Both the position numbers and the translations under genes were made by a program. A stretch of 64,000 nucleotides of DNA from Episyrphus balteatus. Its lineage: Eukaryota; Arthropoda; Insecta; Diptera; Syrphidae. Shown piece by piece: positions 1 through 14,100 of this stretch; within the stretch, counting starts at the first letter, position 1; each line of letters begins with the position of its first letter. Under the pieces are notes generated by a model. That model was not told the origin of the DNA, did not search any database, and was given only the letters and a program-made list of their open reading frames with translations. The stretch lies in NCBI RefSeq assembly GCF_945859705.1, contig NC_079135.1:1674001-1738000 (forward strand). Direction: 5' to 3'.

Positions 1-3000
1 TTTATGGGAACACCTATGTAGCAACTTACACTTATTAATATTTGAGCTTCAGAATGCGTTTTTTTTCCAAATTAAAAGTACAAAAATTTTTGTCCTGCTC
101 ATACATTTGTAAAGGTAATATAAAAGTTCAAAAAATATAATACAAAATAATATTTCTGTTGAATTAAATGTCAATCCACTATTCTGCACCGCCTCCTCAT
201 TAGTCAATTCACTATGCCTTCATATCAACAAATCAATTAATGTACAAATTTCTTAGTCCAGTAATACAAATTACAATTAAACTCATATTTATATCAAACA
301 GGAACCATTTAGCTTCATCAATAGCTTTTACCACAAAATGCTTATTAATATATTATTCTACGAACAACCCAAACAACTAATAATATTCTCAAAAAAAAAA
401 AAATCTCTTCTCTTTTATTTTTCTATTTCAAGAAGAATAAAAGAACCTAAACAAAACCATTCATTCAATATTAATTCATTGCAGATGTAAAACAAATAAT
501 AACCCCAATTAATATTCCCTTGATTCTCCCGAACCCGAACCGAACGAAACGCAAACAAACTTTTAAGGAGAACATGATTAATTGTTTTGGAATATATCTA
601 CATATGTTTGGTTTACGTATGTACACACAATTGCAGTATCTTGTGTTGTAGGTGGTATGGTATGAAAAAGCTCTCATCATCATGTTATGATAGACTGTCC
701 TATTGACTGTAAAAAAAAAATATGAATCCAATACTAGATAGAGGGAGGAATGTTGGAAACAAAAACTAAATCAAAATAAAATCAAAACAAACGTGTCGTA
801 TGAGGTTGCTCTTTGGTTTGATATTTCTAAAAAAAGATACTCCCTATAGGGTGTGTCACTAAATATCAGGAACAAAATTATATTTGATTTTATTTTGTCA
901 AAATTCCAGCCTTAAACATATGCATAAAGCTTGTAGAAATATAGTTAAAATGTTAGAACCGCGGCATTTATTTTTGTACCAATAAAAAACATAGTGTTTT
1001 AGACTTTTGCAAATCAAAATTTTAAATTCTGAAGTTCGCTAAATGATTTTAAAGATTTTTATAATTAAATTATATGGTCACTCTGGCGTATACGTAATAT
1101 CTTATTCTATATAATTTAATACTGAAGTTTGCTAAATGATTTTTAAGATTTTTATAATGTATATAAATTATAACGTCACTGTGGCGTATACGTAATATTT
1201 TCTTCTATAGAATTGATCAATACTAATCTTTCTATTTAACCAAATAAGGAAGAAGTTTAATTTTTGCTGGACATTTTCTAGGTTTTATTAATGTTTGCTA
1301 AACAGACTCAGTTAAGTTTCTCTAATAACCTAGGCTAGTATGAAATCAGATGATCTTTGTGAACCATTTATTACTACTCAAAAGTAGCGTTGATGTCAGT
1401 ACCAATGTACATATGAAAGTTAAAGTTTAATCTCAGTCATATACATTTTCAATTTATTTCGGCTGAAAAATTCCACAACTCTTCGAAAAAGTCCAAAAAT
1501 TAAACATAGTAATGTACGACTATGTTTGAATTTTGTTTAGGGACTCAAAAAATGTACAAAAGGTAAAAAAATTGTCTGTTAAAATAATCATCATGAACAA
1601 AAAAACAGAAAGATCGACTTTCTTTAAAAAAAATTAAATAAAATCCAAAAAATATTTCAAAACCTCGTTATTATATTATTTAATTGACAAAACAAAAAAT
1701 CATTGCAATTTCCAGAGATTGTTTGTAAACGTTTTTTAGTCATTTAGGGCCACTTATGTTTGTTTAAGCCATAAATGATATTGATATGTTTTCTTAATGT
1801 GACTTGGAAATTTAATTCGATAATATGAGAATTTCCAAAAAAATATTTCTCATCTGAAGATGCACTTAAGCTTTAACTACATTGACCTTAATATTGGAAA
1901 TGTATAAAAGTACATATTTTAAAACTGATTTTGTGATGATTTCTCGAAATGGGTATATTAAAAAAAAAAACGATGCAGAGAGCTTATTTTTTGGACTTGA
2001 AAACAATTTTTATACTCTTTTTTACAATTAAATTGCGCTAGTGTGAAAAAAAAATATTTTTACTTTTGTACTTTTGCAAAAAGGAGCCAATGTAGCTTAG
2101 GCTTTTTTCTGCAAAGGAATTTACATTTATGTATTTTCTTTACTTGGTGCCAAAACAATTTTTTAAAGCTTAACATTAAGATATTTTAAGCTATAACTTC
2201 TTTTAAAAAAACGCTATTTCTTCTCATAAGCAATAGCTGTTCTTGTTGCTTCTTCTATTCGTGATCTGAGTGATTTTGATACAGAACTCAATTTCCGTAC
2301 ACTCATATTTATTAATAAAGCTAACTGAACCGTCTTCAAAAATAAAAAAAAAAAATCTTTCAAATTCTAAAGAAACTTAAACTGCTAGTGCAAGTACGTG
2401 CGACCCAATCATACATTTAATTTTTTTTTTTTTGAATGTTTTGTCATCCTTTTATATAAAAACTTTAACCTTAGCTCTTTAAGAAAAAAGAAGCTTCAAA
2501 AATTCTTACATACCAACGAAACGAAATTTCAAAACCAATTTTCTCATCTCAATTTTTTTTTTTTTCAACTGCATAACTCGCCCTTATACATCAACTCCTA
2601 CACATTGCACAAGTTTAAAGGGAAGACATTCCTCAAAAGAGCTTTATTAGGATATTACCCTTACACCTACCCCACTAAAAATTATGTTTCTCTTCCAATT
2701 TCCCAAACCAACCAACCAACTACTACGCAAGAGTCGTCGCAAAAATAAAGCTCTTTTTTTTTTGGCTGCAGCAATGCTCTATCTACTATTTATCTACTCT
2801 TGCGCTCGCTCTCTATCTCAATACAATATTTTTCATAAATAATATTTCTTGCTATACTTTTACTAAAAAAAAAAAAAAAATATCTATTATAACCCCTAAA
2901 CTGACTGATCTCACACGTTGTTGGCGCTACTGACTGGTCTCTATGGTCAGCCACTCACTATTCCCTTGGTTCTGTATATCTACAAAACAAAACCAAAAAA

Positions 3001-4484
3001 ACACACACAAAATCTAATCTCTGAAGCTCAATCTGCAAGTAGCTTAATATGTACCGCGCTCTCGTTATAAGGAAGAAAAACTTCCAGTTTTGTCGCAGAC
3101 TTTATGCAAAAAGGTTCGCCTTTCTTCTCTTCGATTAACTCTCGGTGTTGTGCATTTTTTCTGCTGTGCTATCCAATTTATTTTATTTCTTCAACAAAAT
3201 AAAAACCTACATAATTTACAATTAAACAAAAAAATATATAACAACTCTATAACTTACGTACAACAGACATTCATATACATAATATCTATAAAGTTCTCTC
3301 TAAAAAAAACCCTCTATCTATCTTATCTTAAAAAATACTTGAAAACCCGTATCGCTGATAAATGAACGTTTACTTTAGAAAAACCAGATAAGCAAATAAG
3401 TCGCCACTTCTAATACAATTTTTTTTTTTTACAAATAAAAAAACTATATTTTTCAAAAAAAAAAATCAAACTTGAACTTTTTTTTTTTTGCTATATCTGA
3501 ATCTTATACTCAGGAACGATATATAACGGTATACACGGTGCACATATAAAAAGGGATACCGAAAACGAACGAAAACTTGAGGAATTTTTCATGGTCGTCT
3601 TGCTGATTCTTCGTTTGTCTTCGTTGACATCGTCGTTGTCGTCGTCGGTAGTCGAAGTGTACAACCTTCAAAAGCATCATCACCATCATCATCCCTTTTA
3701 TCAATAAAGGGAGAGGGTTGTATCTCCTCAAAATTGGAAATAAGTTCTCTGTAGATTCCCCCAGAATGACAACAAATGTTTTATGAAAGTGCGAAAAGTA
3801 TTATTATCCGCCGATAACTCATTTTTTCTTTACAAACTATAATTGCACCTGGTGTTGTTTTGTTATTGCTCGGAGCTAGCTTGAATCGGATAGTTTCTTC
3901 CCTCAAATTCAAAATAAAAATATAAATTTTATTTTTTCTTGAAAAGAAATTTGAATACATACATCACCACTGCAGTTGTTTTTTTTTTTTTTTGGTTTGA
4001 AGAGAGAGAGGAGCAGACTTCTTAGAAAAGCTTATGCTACGCCATCAAGCGTACTCAAAATCCATCCCAAAAAAATTAAATAAAATTTAACGAGATAATG
4101 CCATAAAAATATTTATAAAAATATATTAAATCGTCCAGAATGGATATTTACATTAGTAGTTTAATTTATATCAAAAATTATTACAAATAAATGAAAATTC
4201 AAAATAAAATTACACCTACCCCCTCCCCAAATGAGTGCTAGAGAATAAATTATTAATTAATTTTATTCGCGAGAGTGTGCCTAATACAAAAAAAAAATAC
4301 CTACAAAAAAAATATATACATATATATTGCAAAGGTGTGTGATTTGTGTGTTGCATAAGATAAAATAGCGTTGTAAATGTAAATATAACTGTGATTTAGT
4401 TTTTAGAAATTAGTTTTTGTTTTTTTTTGTTAATTAATTAATTTTTTTAACGAAAAAAAATTTGAAAAATAGAAAACGGTACAA
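1..4484. other. Non-coding sequence upstream of the short trio first exon
   Basis: I see no convincing coding region here. The stretch is very AT-rich with long A and T runs. It must hold the promoter and 5' UTR of the transcript that starts in the exon at 4485, and for a full-length trio transcript it would be intron. It contains a 93-bp tandem duplication (1029-1208) and one copy of a dispersed CAAGTACGTGCGACCC motif (2391-2406). From about 3040 to 3760 the sequence is less repetitive, with CT-rich runs and CGTCGT-type trinucleotides. That could be regulatory, but no core promoter element is clear enough to call. Confidence 0.6.
1029..1208. repeat. 93-bp tandem duplication
   Basis: Two copies start at CTGAAGTTCGCTAAATGATT (1029) and CTGAAGTTTGCTAAATGATT (1122), and each ends in a CACT(C/G)TGGCGTATACGTAAT block. 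The copies differ by scattered substitutions and small indels. The terminal block recurs in altered form near 8245 and 9242, so this is part of a dispersed repeat family. Confidence 0.75.
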
Positions 4485-5117
4485 ATGAAGAGCGTAAAGA
4501 ATTTTTTTAGTGAACGTATGAACAGTACTTCAGATCCATCTACGACATCATCTTTGTCGTCGGTGGTGGTTGTCAGTGGATCTGGATCGAGTCATCATCC
4601 GAAACATCAATTGGAAAAACTTAAATCCCCCGATAAAAATGTCGATGGACCACAAACAGCCCCACCATTAATGCTCTCATCGACGTCATCGTCGACAGCC
4701 CTTTCTTCAGATGACAACAACGGGCATCCACTATCGCCAGCATTTCTGGCTCTCTCTTCAGACACATCAATAATAACATCGTCGTCGTCGTCGATGACAT
4801 TTCCGGAAAGTGGCGGCGGCCATCATCATCATCCCCTTTGTTCGACTAAGTCAGAGTCCTTGGCATTGACAATGGCAGCAGCAGCAGCAGCATCAGCTGC
4901 TGCTGCTGAACAACAAAAGGATGCTGATGTTTTTGCTTCGGAAGCTCATGAGTTGGATTTGCCTCCGTTGAAAACACAAAAGAGTCGTCGAAAGATTTCG
5001 CTTCCTTGGTTCCGACAGACGAGTGTTACATCGTCGCATGCGGTTTTGTCAAGGCAACATACTATTGATTCGCCTGGATCGTTTCGAATGTTTCGACAGT
5101 CATCTACTGCATTTAAG
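4485..5117 (+). CDS. trio: trio first coding exon of the SH3-GEF2 isoform
   Basis: The exon encodes 211 residues beginning MKSVKNFFSERMNS and ending STAFK at an AAG|GTTGGT donor in phase 0, which matches the phase-0 acceptor of the SH3 exon. It is Ser-rich with His runs (about residues 120-125) and an Ala run (about 130-141). Near the 3' end is a basic SRRKISLPWFRQ stretch that could be a phosphorylation or lipid-contact site (inference). The start was chosen as the first ATG of the open frame, with stops and A/T tracts upstream. A GTTGGT donor is not ideal, but the frame runs into stop codons soon after it. Confidence 0.8.
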
Positions 5118-8100
5118 GTTGGTTTTATTATTTTTTCCTAAACTCAAGACTAAGGTACATTTTTTAGTTTAGACCTAGCGTAAAAGGATGCTTTAAGCTT
5201 TTCTTTTCCATCACAAAAAAAAATCTCTCTATTGTTATTGCATGCGCAAGTTTTTAGAAAAAAGGAATACTACACAGCAAAATATAAATTAAGGAAATAG
5301 TATTAATGTGTGTTGGCCAAATTGATGCTTTAACCTGAAAATTACTTTCAATTTCAACATCAACTAAACAAATATCTATAGAAAACAAAACCAAAAAAAA
5401 AAAAAAATAAATAGAAAACAATTTTTTCTTTAAACGATTAATTTATTTTCGGAATTCAATCAAACTTCTTGCGGAAGAATTTTTGTATGCTCATCTTCGA
5501 TTTTTTTTATGTGTGTGGTTGAGTGAGTAATGATGAACAAAAAAAAATGAAAACTAAAAGTAATTTGCGTTTTTTTTTTTTTTAATTGTATGTTTTTTTT
5601 TATTCTTCTTCATCATTTCGAAATTGATTAAATACTCGCATACAATATCTTTGTTTTAAATTGTTTGGTATTTTTCTTCGTCGAATTGTAGTAAAATAAG
5701 ACTTTCTGTGTAAACAAACTCAAAAAAAAGATAACTCAAATAGTGAGAAATTATATTTATTAAAAAAATGTAGGGCGATGTGGGGTGTGTGGAGGTTTTT
5801 GTTTAAGAAAAAAATCTTCTATGATGTAGCTGAGACTTTACAAAAGTTTTTTCCTAGGTTTAGGGCTGTTTGAATTTTTTTTTATTTATAAAAAATGTAA
5901 ATATGTCTTTTATACCATGTTATAACATACACGTTTTTTATTACGCTAAAAAAGAACTTCCCTTCATTTTTGCATTTTATTTAACTTGATAGGTAGATAA
6001 ACTTAACGAAGAAAAAAATAATAAAAAATTATTTTAATTTTAAGTGGAGCGATTTAATATACAGGGTGTCCGGTAGAAAATGGATAAGCCGAAAATGGCT
6101 GATAGGTGCACTTTTGGCTGCTCTGAAACCCAATAGAAAAAATTTCTATCGCAACCAGTTTAGAAAATATTAGCTTTTTTTCGTTCAGTGTACCTTAAAT
6201 TTCATCATCTTACGTTTTCTTTAACCACAACCACGAATGAATGAATTTTATAAATTTCTTATTTTTATAATTTTCTTCAATAATTGGCTCACTACATACG
6301 ATGTTAAAAGTTTTTATAACTGTTGCATCTTTTCTTTAAACAAATTTTGAAATTTGTATTTCGATGCAAAATGTGAAAAAAAAATGTTTATGAAAATTTT
6401 CAAACACCTGTGGTATAAAAAAAATCCATAGGAACGTAGGTGGCCAACTTTTTTAAAAATATGCGCATCCAAAGGGGATTGCAGAATGGTAAAAGTTTTT
6501 ATCAAATCTAGAGTTACTAGGAAGTTATTGGTACCAAAGTGCAAAAAAAAGCCTATTAATTTAAAAAATTATTTTATCTGTAAGATCTTAAGTTTTTCAC
6601 ATTGCTGCCACAAATGCATGGATTCCATCAGTTTTTTTAATCAGTCATATTTTACAATAATTCTTCTTACACATAACTATTAAAAACGCGTTATAACCGT
6701 TGAACAATGGCTATAAAAAAAATAATTTAACTTTTTTTTAATGCAAAGTAGAAAAAAAATATTTGTTTGCTCAGTTTAAGCATGGGCATCGGGACAGCTT
6801 GTTTTGAGTTTTGACTTCTTAATGATTTCGTTTTAAAGAAAAATTGAGATTTTCGGTCCCGTTGGCCCAATGCAACCTCATCAAAAATGTTGCAATGTTT
6901 TCGAATTTGTGTTCAATTCCCAATCTTATTGGGCTACGAAAAACATCCAATATTTGTTAGATGCAATTTAATTTACAGTTAATATTGTGAGTCACTTCTT
7001 ATTTTATCTTTTAAACTGGTTATTAGCAAACAAATATTTTTTTTTCTACTTTGCATTAAAAAAAAGTTAAATTATTTTTTTTATAGCCATTGTTCAATGG
7101 TTATAACGCGTTTTTAATAGTTATGTGTAAGAAGAATTATTGTAAAATATGACTGATTAAAAAAACTGATGGAATCCATGCATTTGTGGCAGCAATGTGA
7201 AAAACTTAAGATCTTACAGATAAAATAATTTATTAAATTAATAGGCTTTTTTTGCACTTTGGTACCAATAACTTCCTAGTAACTCTAGATTTGATAAAAA
7301 CTTTTACCATTCTGCAATCCCCTTTGGACGCGCATATTTTTAAAAAAGTTGGCCACCTACGTTTCTATGGTTTTTTTTATACCACAGGTGTTTAAAAATT
7401 TTCATAAAATTTTTTTTTTTCACATTTTGCATCGAAAAACAAATTTCAAAATGTGTTTAAAGAAAAGATGCAACAGTTATAAAAACTTTTAACATCGTAT
7501 GTAGTGAGCCAATTATTGTAGAAAATTATAAAAATAAGAAATTTATAAAATTCATTCATTCGTGGTTGTGGTTAAAGAAAACGTAAGATAATGAAATTTA
7601 AAGTACACTGAACGAAAAAAGCTAATATTTTCTAAACTGGTTGCGATAGAAACTTTTTCTATTCGGTGTCAGAACAGTCAAAAGTCCACCTATCAGCCAT
7701 TTCAGGCTTATCCATTTTCTACCGGACACCCTGTATATCTCGTTTCAAATTTAGAGAATAGTTTACAGAGGAAAAGTTGGGACTATTTCAATATTTTATG
7801 GACTCTTCTTGTTTTCAATTAAATAAAACATTCATTTCAATTTTTACGCCGATACCATTATTATGGAAGTATTTTTTTTTGTAATTGGTAATCTGTTGCA
7901 CCGAAAAAAAAGCAATATTGACCACAAGTTCTTTACATATATATTTGTTCTCAGTCTAAAAAAAAAAACTCACTATTAAACTTAGAAAAATATTTATGAT
8001 TAACAAATGTTTGTAATTGCTCTACAGTAGACTAACAAGCTAATGTATAACAAAATTTGAACTCGCATCACTTATGTCCTCTTAAAAAATGTGTTTTGAT

Positions 8101-11100
8101 TTTGAGATTTTGAACTTCAACATAGTTTTTCTTGCTGAGCCAAATATGCTAACTCAAAACATTAATTCTTAATGATTAATATAAAGTGACAGAACTTTAT
8201 AAATATAGATACATTTTTATTTTAAAATGATTAAACTTATACGTTCACTGTGACGTATGCGTAACTTAAAAAAAAAAAAAAAAAAAAAAACACTTTAATG
8301 TTGACTAACTTTAAAAAAAAAAAAAAAAAAAAACACTTTAATGTTGACTAACAAAATCATGACACTAATAAAATAATGGAGATTTTTGTATGAGAATTCT
8401 TATAAATTTTTTACCAATCGATGAAGACCAAATATTTGCTGCTTCAAGTTGTACGAACGCATTGGGTGGGAATAGACGCTTTCAGTTTGAATTTTTTACA
8501 GCAGTAAGACATACTAGGGTAGGTCAAAAAAATCGAAATTCGTTTTATTGATTTTATACTCCAAAAAAAAATCGATTTCTAGACACCTCTAGAATATACT
8601 CACCAAATATGAGCTGTTTATCCTAATAAGAAGGTCCTCCGCTTCGCAATTTGCCATTTTTACATCAATCTTCTACTAAAAAAAATTTGTTTTTTTATAT
8701 ATCGACTTGTAAGCAAATTTCTTTACATATTCTTGTAGAAAATTGAACGCTCTACAAAAAAAAAGTCCTATACGCTTGTTTCGTTTATCGAACCGTTTAA
8801 AATATATTTGAGGTCCAAGGTTCGAGAAAATCTTTAAAAATTCGTTTTTTGTTATTAATTTTATAACAAATTGAAAAATTATAATAATCAAACGGACAAA
8901 ACATATTCTTGTAGGAAACAAATTGCTCCACAAAAAAGGCCTTGAAGATATTCGTATCCAAATCCCAATTCATACTGTTCATAAGAAAACTATTGAAATC
9001 ATTGGGCATTAGGATTTGGATACGAATATCTTCTAAACGGTTAAAGCAATCAATTTGATGCCCAGAACTTTTTTGTAGAACGTTTAAGCCCCTACGAGAA
9101 AACATCATGCTAGTTTGAAATGTAAAAAAATTATGTTATATTTTTTTTTTTAAGTTTGACCTCGAATATACTTCAAATGGTTATAGATTAATAAAAAAAA
9201 GTTTATAAGACCTTAATTTTTATAGACCAAATTTAACAAGTTACTGTGACGTATGTGTAACTTTTTTCTCAATTTGAAACTATTAACGATTACTGAATTC
9301 TTCGCTAAAATATTGACTACCTCTCAAAATTATTTAATTGGCTTTTTGAAATATTACAAGTATTGAATTAAAAACTCTTTTTAAGATATTTATCAAAATA
9401 CTTTAATTTCATTTCGCAGTTTCAATTGCTCTTCTAAAGAAATAAATTCCACGACTGGGGTCGCACGTACTTGCTCTTGTAGTTCAAAGTATCGTTATCT
9501 TAAATAGTTATTGGAAATTTAAGATTTTGTTTAGTGTCGAGAAAAAAAAATAAAAAAAAAATTGCAAGTTAAAAAAATTAAAATTAAATTTTTTTTTCAA
9601 AAACTTTAAAAAAAAATTTTTTTCAAATACTCTTTTAATTTTTTTTTTATTTTTGACACTTCAAAATTATGTCTGTAAATTTTAAATAAAATTAACTTAT
9701 GCTTTGATGAAATATATGAACTTAAAAAATATGTTAATTTTTGAAAAACGGCAACGCCATATTTCCGTTCTCCGCATTTTTTGAGAAAAACTAAAAACGC
9801 AGTTTTGTAAGAATCAATAGGAGTATTACCTACACCAAATTTAATCGAAATCGTTAGAGCCGTTTTCGAGAAATTTGCAATACCTCGAAAACTTTATATG
9901 GGAGATATGCGTTTAAAAGGAGATATTAGAAAAATAAAAAAAATGGGTCTACGTAAAAATCATGTGTACCAAGTTTCAAGCAAATCCGTCCATCCGTTTA
10001 GGCCCTAGCTCGATGTACAGATGGACGCACAGACGCACATACGCACAGACGCATAGACCGACGGACGGCATGACGAAAACCACTTTTTTGATCTTCTCCA
10101 TCATCGTAATGTCGGTTTTGATTAAAACCTCACTTTTTTTTTTAATATTATCTCTGAATACTAATTTGATTTTTTTTCAAAGTATTCTCAATTTAATGGG
10201 TCCTATTTACCCCAAAGTCACCTTATTTTAAGTGTTTTCTTTATGAAAATAAAATCAATTAAGTGTTTACATATAGTTTTTAATGAGTCATTTTTAGCAG
10301 AAATATGTTATTTCTGTGATTATTCTGTAAAAATAATGATACCAAACCGGCTTTTCGAAGTTGAAATAACAAATCCGTATTGCAACAAAAATAATCATGC
10401 CTGGGATATTTATTTATTATTATTTTTTTTTTTTTTTCTTTTTATAAACACTAGAATTTCATAACAATTTGTAGTGATTCTATAATGCAGGTGTTTTAAA
10501 TTAAGATTACCGAGTGTTTTGAAATGAAGTGGTAAATAATAATAATTATTTTGTGTTGATGTTAATTTTTTGTTTTGTTTTAGTTCAAGAATCTTGCACT
10601 TCTCGTAAATGTGTTGAAAAGTACAATAGAAGGTCCATTAGAAAAAAAAAACAATAATTCAAGTCTACTTTTGGAAATAAAAAAAAGATCAATCACACTA
10701 ACTCTCTTTTCCAAAAAAAAAAAATGGAAATAAAAATACATCGAAATATTATGTTAGTTATCTTTATACGCAAATGTTTTATAAGGATACATTGCACTTG
10801 TGAAAATTGTCCTTCGAGGTGCTGACTTCCTTTTAGAATAACAGAGACATTAACAAATTCTTCCAACAGCCTTTCTGCAAGTCTTTTTCTACAAAGTGAT
10901 TTCTGTAAAAAAAGTTTTCTCATTTACGAGTGCCATTCGCTTTGTAAAATATGTGGGCTCTATTAGTCGATTGTTCGTCTTGGAATGCAGCAAAAAAAAA
11001 AATTAAATGTAAGACTTACGACTTACTTGCTATTTTGCTATTTTTTGACAGTACACACAAAAATTTTAGTCAAAATCGTTAGAGGCGTTTTTAAGAAAAA

Positions 11101-14100
11101 TAAATCATGCCTTATTGGTTGGTGCCGATTACCGTTAACTTTGGACCAAAAAAAAATAAATAGACAATCACCCAAAACCCATAATACAAGTAAAATAGTT
11201 GCAAATAAGAGCGAATTTTTACCCGCATGAAACTTGAGAAAACTTTTTTTTCGGGTTAGAGAGGTAGAGGGTGAATGCCAACAAAACAGTGGAACAATTT
11301 TGACACATGTTTTTAAATTATTTTTTGATGCTGAATCTAATGACATCAAAATCAATACAATAGCTCTAAGAAAAGTTATTGCCAATTTAACGCAAGTGTG
11401 CTTGTTTTTTTTACTACAACAGGTTAAATAATAAGAAATACATGAAAAACACGATACTCTGATGAAATTCGGAATGATTGGTTGGGATGAAGAAGGGACA
11501 AGGTTCTTGAAAATACTTGAGGTGAAAGGGTACAGTCCGATAAAATCAATGGTATAAATTGTACCTTTACGAATTTTAGTAATAATACTGTTTTTGCCAA
11601 GAAAATTACAAATAAAATAAGTCTATACATTTTTTTCATGTGATAGGGTGGGATAGGGAGGCCTGCCAGACCAAGATTTTCTTACTAAGCATGCTAAAAA
11701 CTACCTATGTACGAATTTTCAGCCTTACAAGAGCTACCTTAGTCAAATGTGCCACTAGCTCTCCTACTATATGTTTTTTTATGTAAAAACAAAACAGTGT
11801 GAATTTGGTTCAATTTTCATTCTTTCATCACTACTGGAATAGATAACTTTGTCTTCCTGAAATCAAACCTATATTTCGCTGTAAATTTCGTAAAATCTAG
11901 AATTAAAAGTAAAATATCAACAAAAAATAGACAACACACAAAACACATTTTTTTTTTTATTATTTGGTAAACTTTTATTAATCATGGTTTATTTGAGGCT
12001 ATGACAACAATAGTGTGGTAACCGACTTTTTTTTCAAAAATGAGTTTTTCATAAAAATGGGTCTCTCAGTATATCTATTTTAATACAAAAAATAAATTTA
12101 TGCAGCTAGATACACTCAAAAAAGTGTTGTTTTAAAAAACCTTGTATCTCAAATCTTTCGTAGCTCAAAACTTAATTTTATGGCTTTTGTTCTCATAGCC
12201 GCATTTATAACACTGGTCTACAAAATTTAATTTTTTTTTGGTGCGGGCACTTAAATATACTTTTCTATAGGTTTTTGATGTGCTGAACTCGAATCTGAAG
12301 TCAGAAATATCCTATCAGCTCCCGTTTTTGAAATATTACCGTTTGAAAGTTAAAAAAAATCATGTTTTGACTTATTTTGAAGTTAACCCTTTCGGACCCA
12401 GCGTTACTCTCATGTAACATTTTTTTAAAAATTCGTAAAAAATATTAAATTAAACAATTTTTTAGGTTACGATGGCTTAATTGAAAGATAATAATGCCTA
12501 GTTACTGGATTATAACAAAAAGTTAGTCAAATATCATACTTTTAATTTTTTTTTTAATTGAGAAAGGGAATGAAATTCACATTTTTTTTATTTTTTTGCA
12601 AAAAAAATTTTTTTAATATATGGTCATAATTTTGAAAAAAGATATAAAAAATGTTAATGCAAAAAGTGTTTTGTTTTTTTGCTTAGAAAAAGAAGCATAC
12701 ATTATAGTTTCATAAAAAGTTATTTTCTCAGTTCTCCGACTTTTTTTGGTGGTCATAGGCAGTGCATGTTACTTACATGTAACATGAGAAAAACACATTA
12801 GTTTTGCTATTTAATATTTTGGAAAATAACTTTTTCCTATTCATAATTCTTAGTTGTGATGTATTTGACCCGATAATACCGAAAAAACATTTTTTAATAT
12901 TGATTTTCATAGCTTGGGTTCGAAAGGGTTAACAAGATTTTCCCCACATGAAGCAAAATATACTTTTCTGAAGGTTTCCGGTGTGTTGAACTCGAATCCG
13001 AAGTCAAAAATATCCTAGCAGTTCACGTTTTTGAAATATTTTTGTTAGAAAATGCAAAAAAACATTTTTTTACTACTTTTGGTGCTATGCCTTAATTTGA
13101 AGAATTTTTTTTTAAATATAAATCATAACGGTTTCTGTCAGAACTATTTTCGTTCTTTCAAGACCCGTTTAAATCTTTGCAATATCTTTTTTATTGCGCG
13201 AAATATCTTAAAATGAAGTAAGTGTGTTTGGCTGAATTTATTAAAAAAAGGAGATGAAATTACGATAGATTACAATAAGCCATAAAACTGACGATATCTT
13301 GAACAATAAAAAAGATATCGAAAAGATTTAAAAAATTCTTGAAAGAAGGAAAACAGTTCTTACAGAAACCGTAATAAATTGTATTTAAAAAAAATTTCTT
13401 CACTTAAAAGCATAACCTCAAAAGTAGTGATGTTTGCATCTTCTAACGGTAGCTGATAGGATGTTTTTGACTTCAGATTCGAGTTCAGCACACCAAAAAC
13501 CTTTAGAAAAGTATATCTTAGTCTCGGCACCAAAAACTTTGTTGACTTGTGTAATTTATAACCAAAAAAAAAAATACCAATTTAAGCTTATTATGAAACG
13601 ATGGGATGGTCATTGGATCTTAGATATTTTTGTTGAAATGCCAAAAAAGTCTCTTAAATAAAGTTCCGTTAGTCTTTCGTCTGTTTTGAGATGGGACTGC
13701 ATAACAGTAGAAAAAGTGTACCACAGTTAAAAGAAATCCAAAAAAGATCTATCTGTAGTGTCAGTACTTCTAGGTTTTACTTTATTTTCAATCATTTTTA
13801 ATGAAATAGTTTTAATTTAATGAAATAGTTTAATTTATAAAGACACTGCGTTTCTCTGTGGACGTATTGTCTTGTAAAAATAAAGTTAAATTCTAAATCA
13901 CGGACCTCTTACCAGTTATCGTCTCATACAAAATTTTAAAAACAAAACTAGAAAAACAAACTCCTAAATTGCATGTTTTTTTTTTATGTTCTCTGTATAG
14001 AAACAATCCAAATACGAAAATCATCCCTTTCAGCAGAAAAAAATAATTGCGATTGTACAACAAAAAAAAAAGCTTCACACGTCCTGTTTTCCTACGAATA

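Noticed and set aside
2398..3365. Open frames upstream of trio exon 1
   Set aside because: Low-complexity Phe/Lys/Asn-rich translations of A/T tracts without domains.
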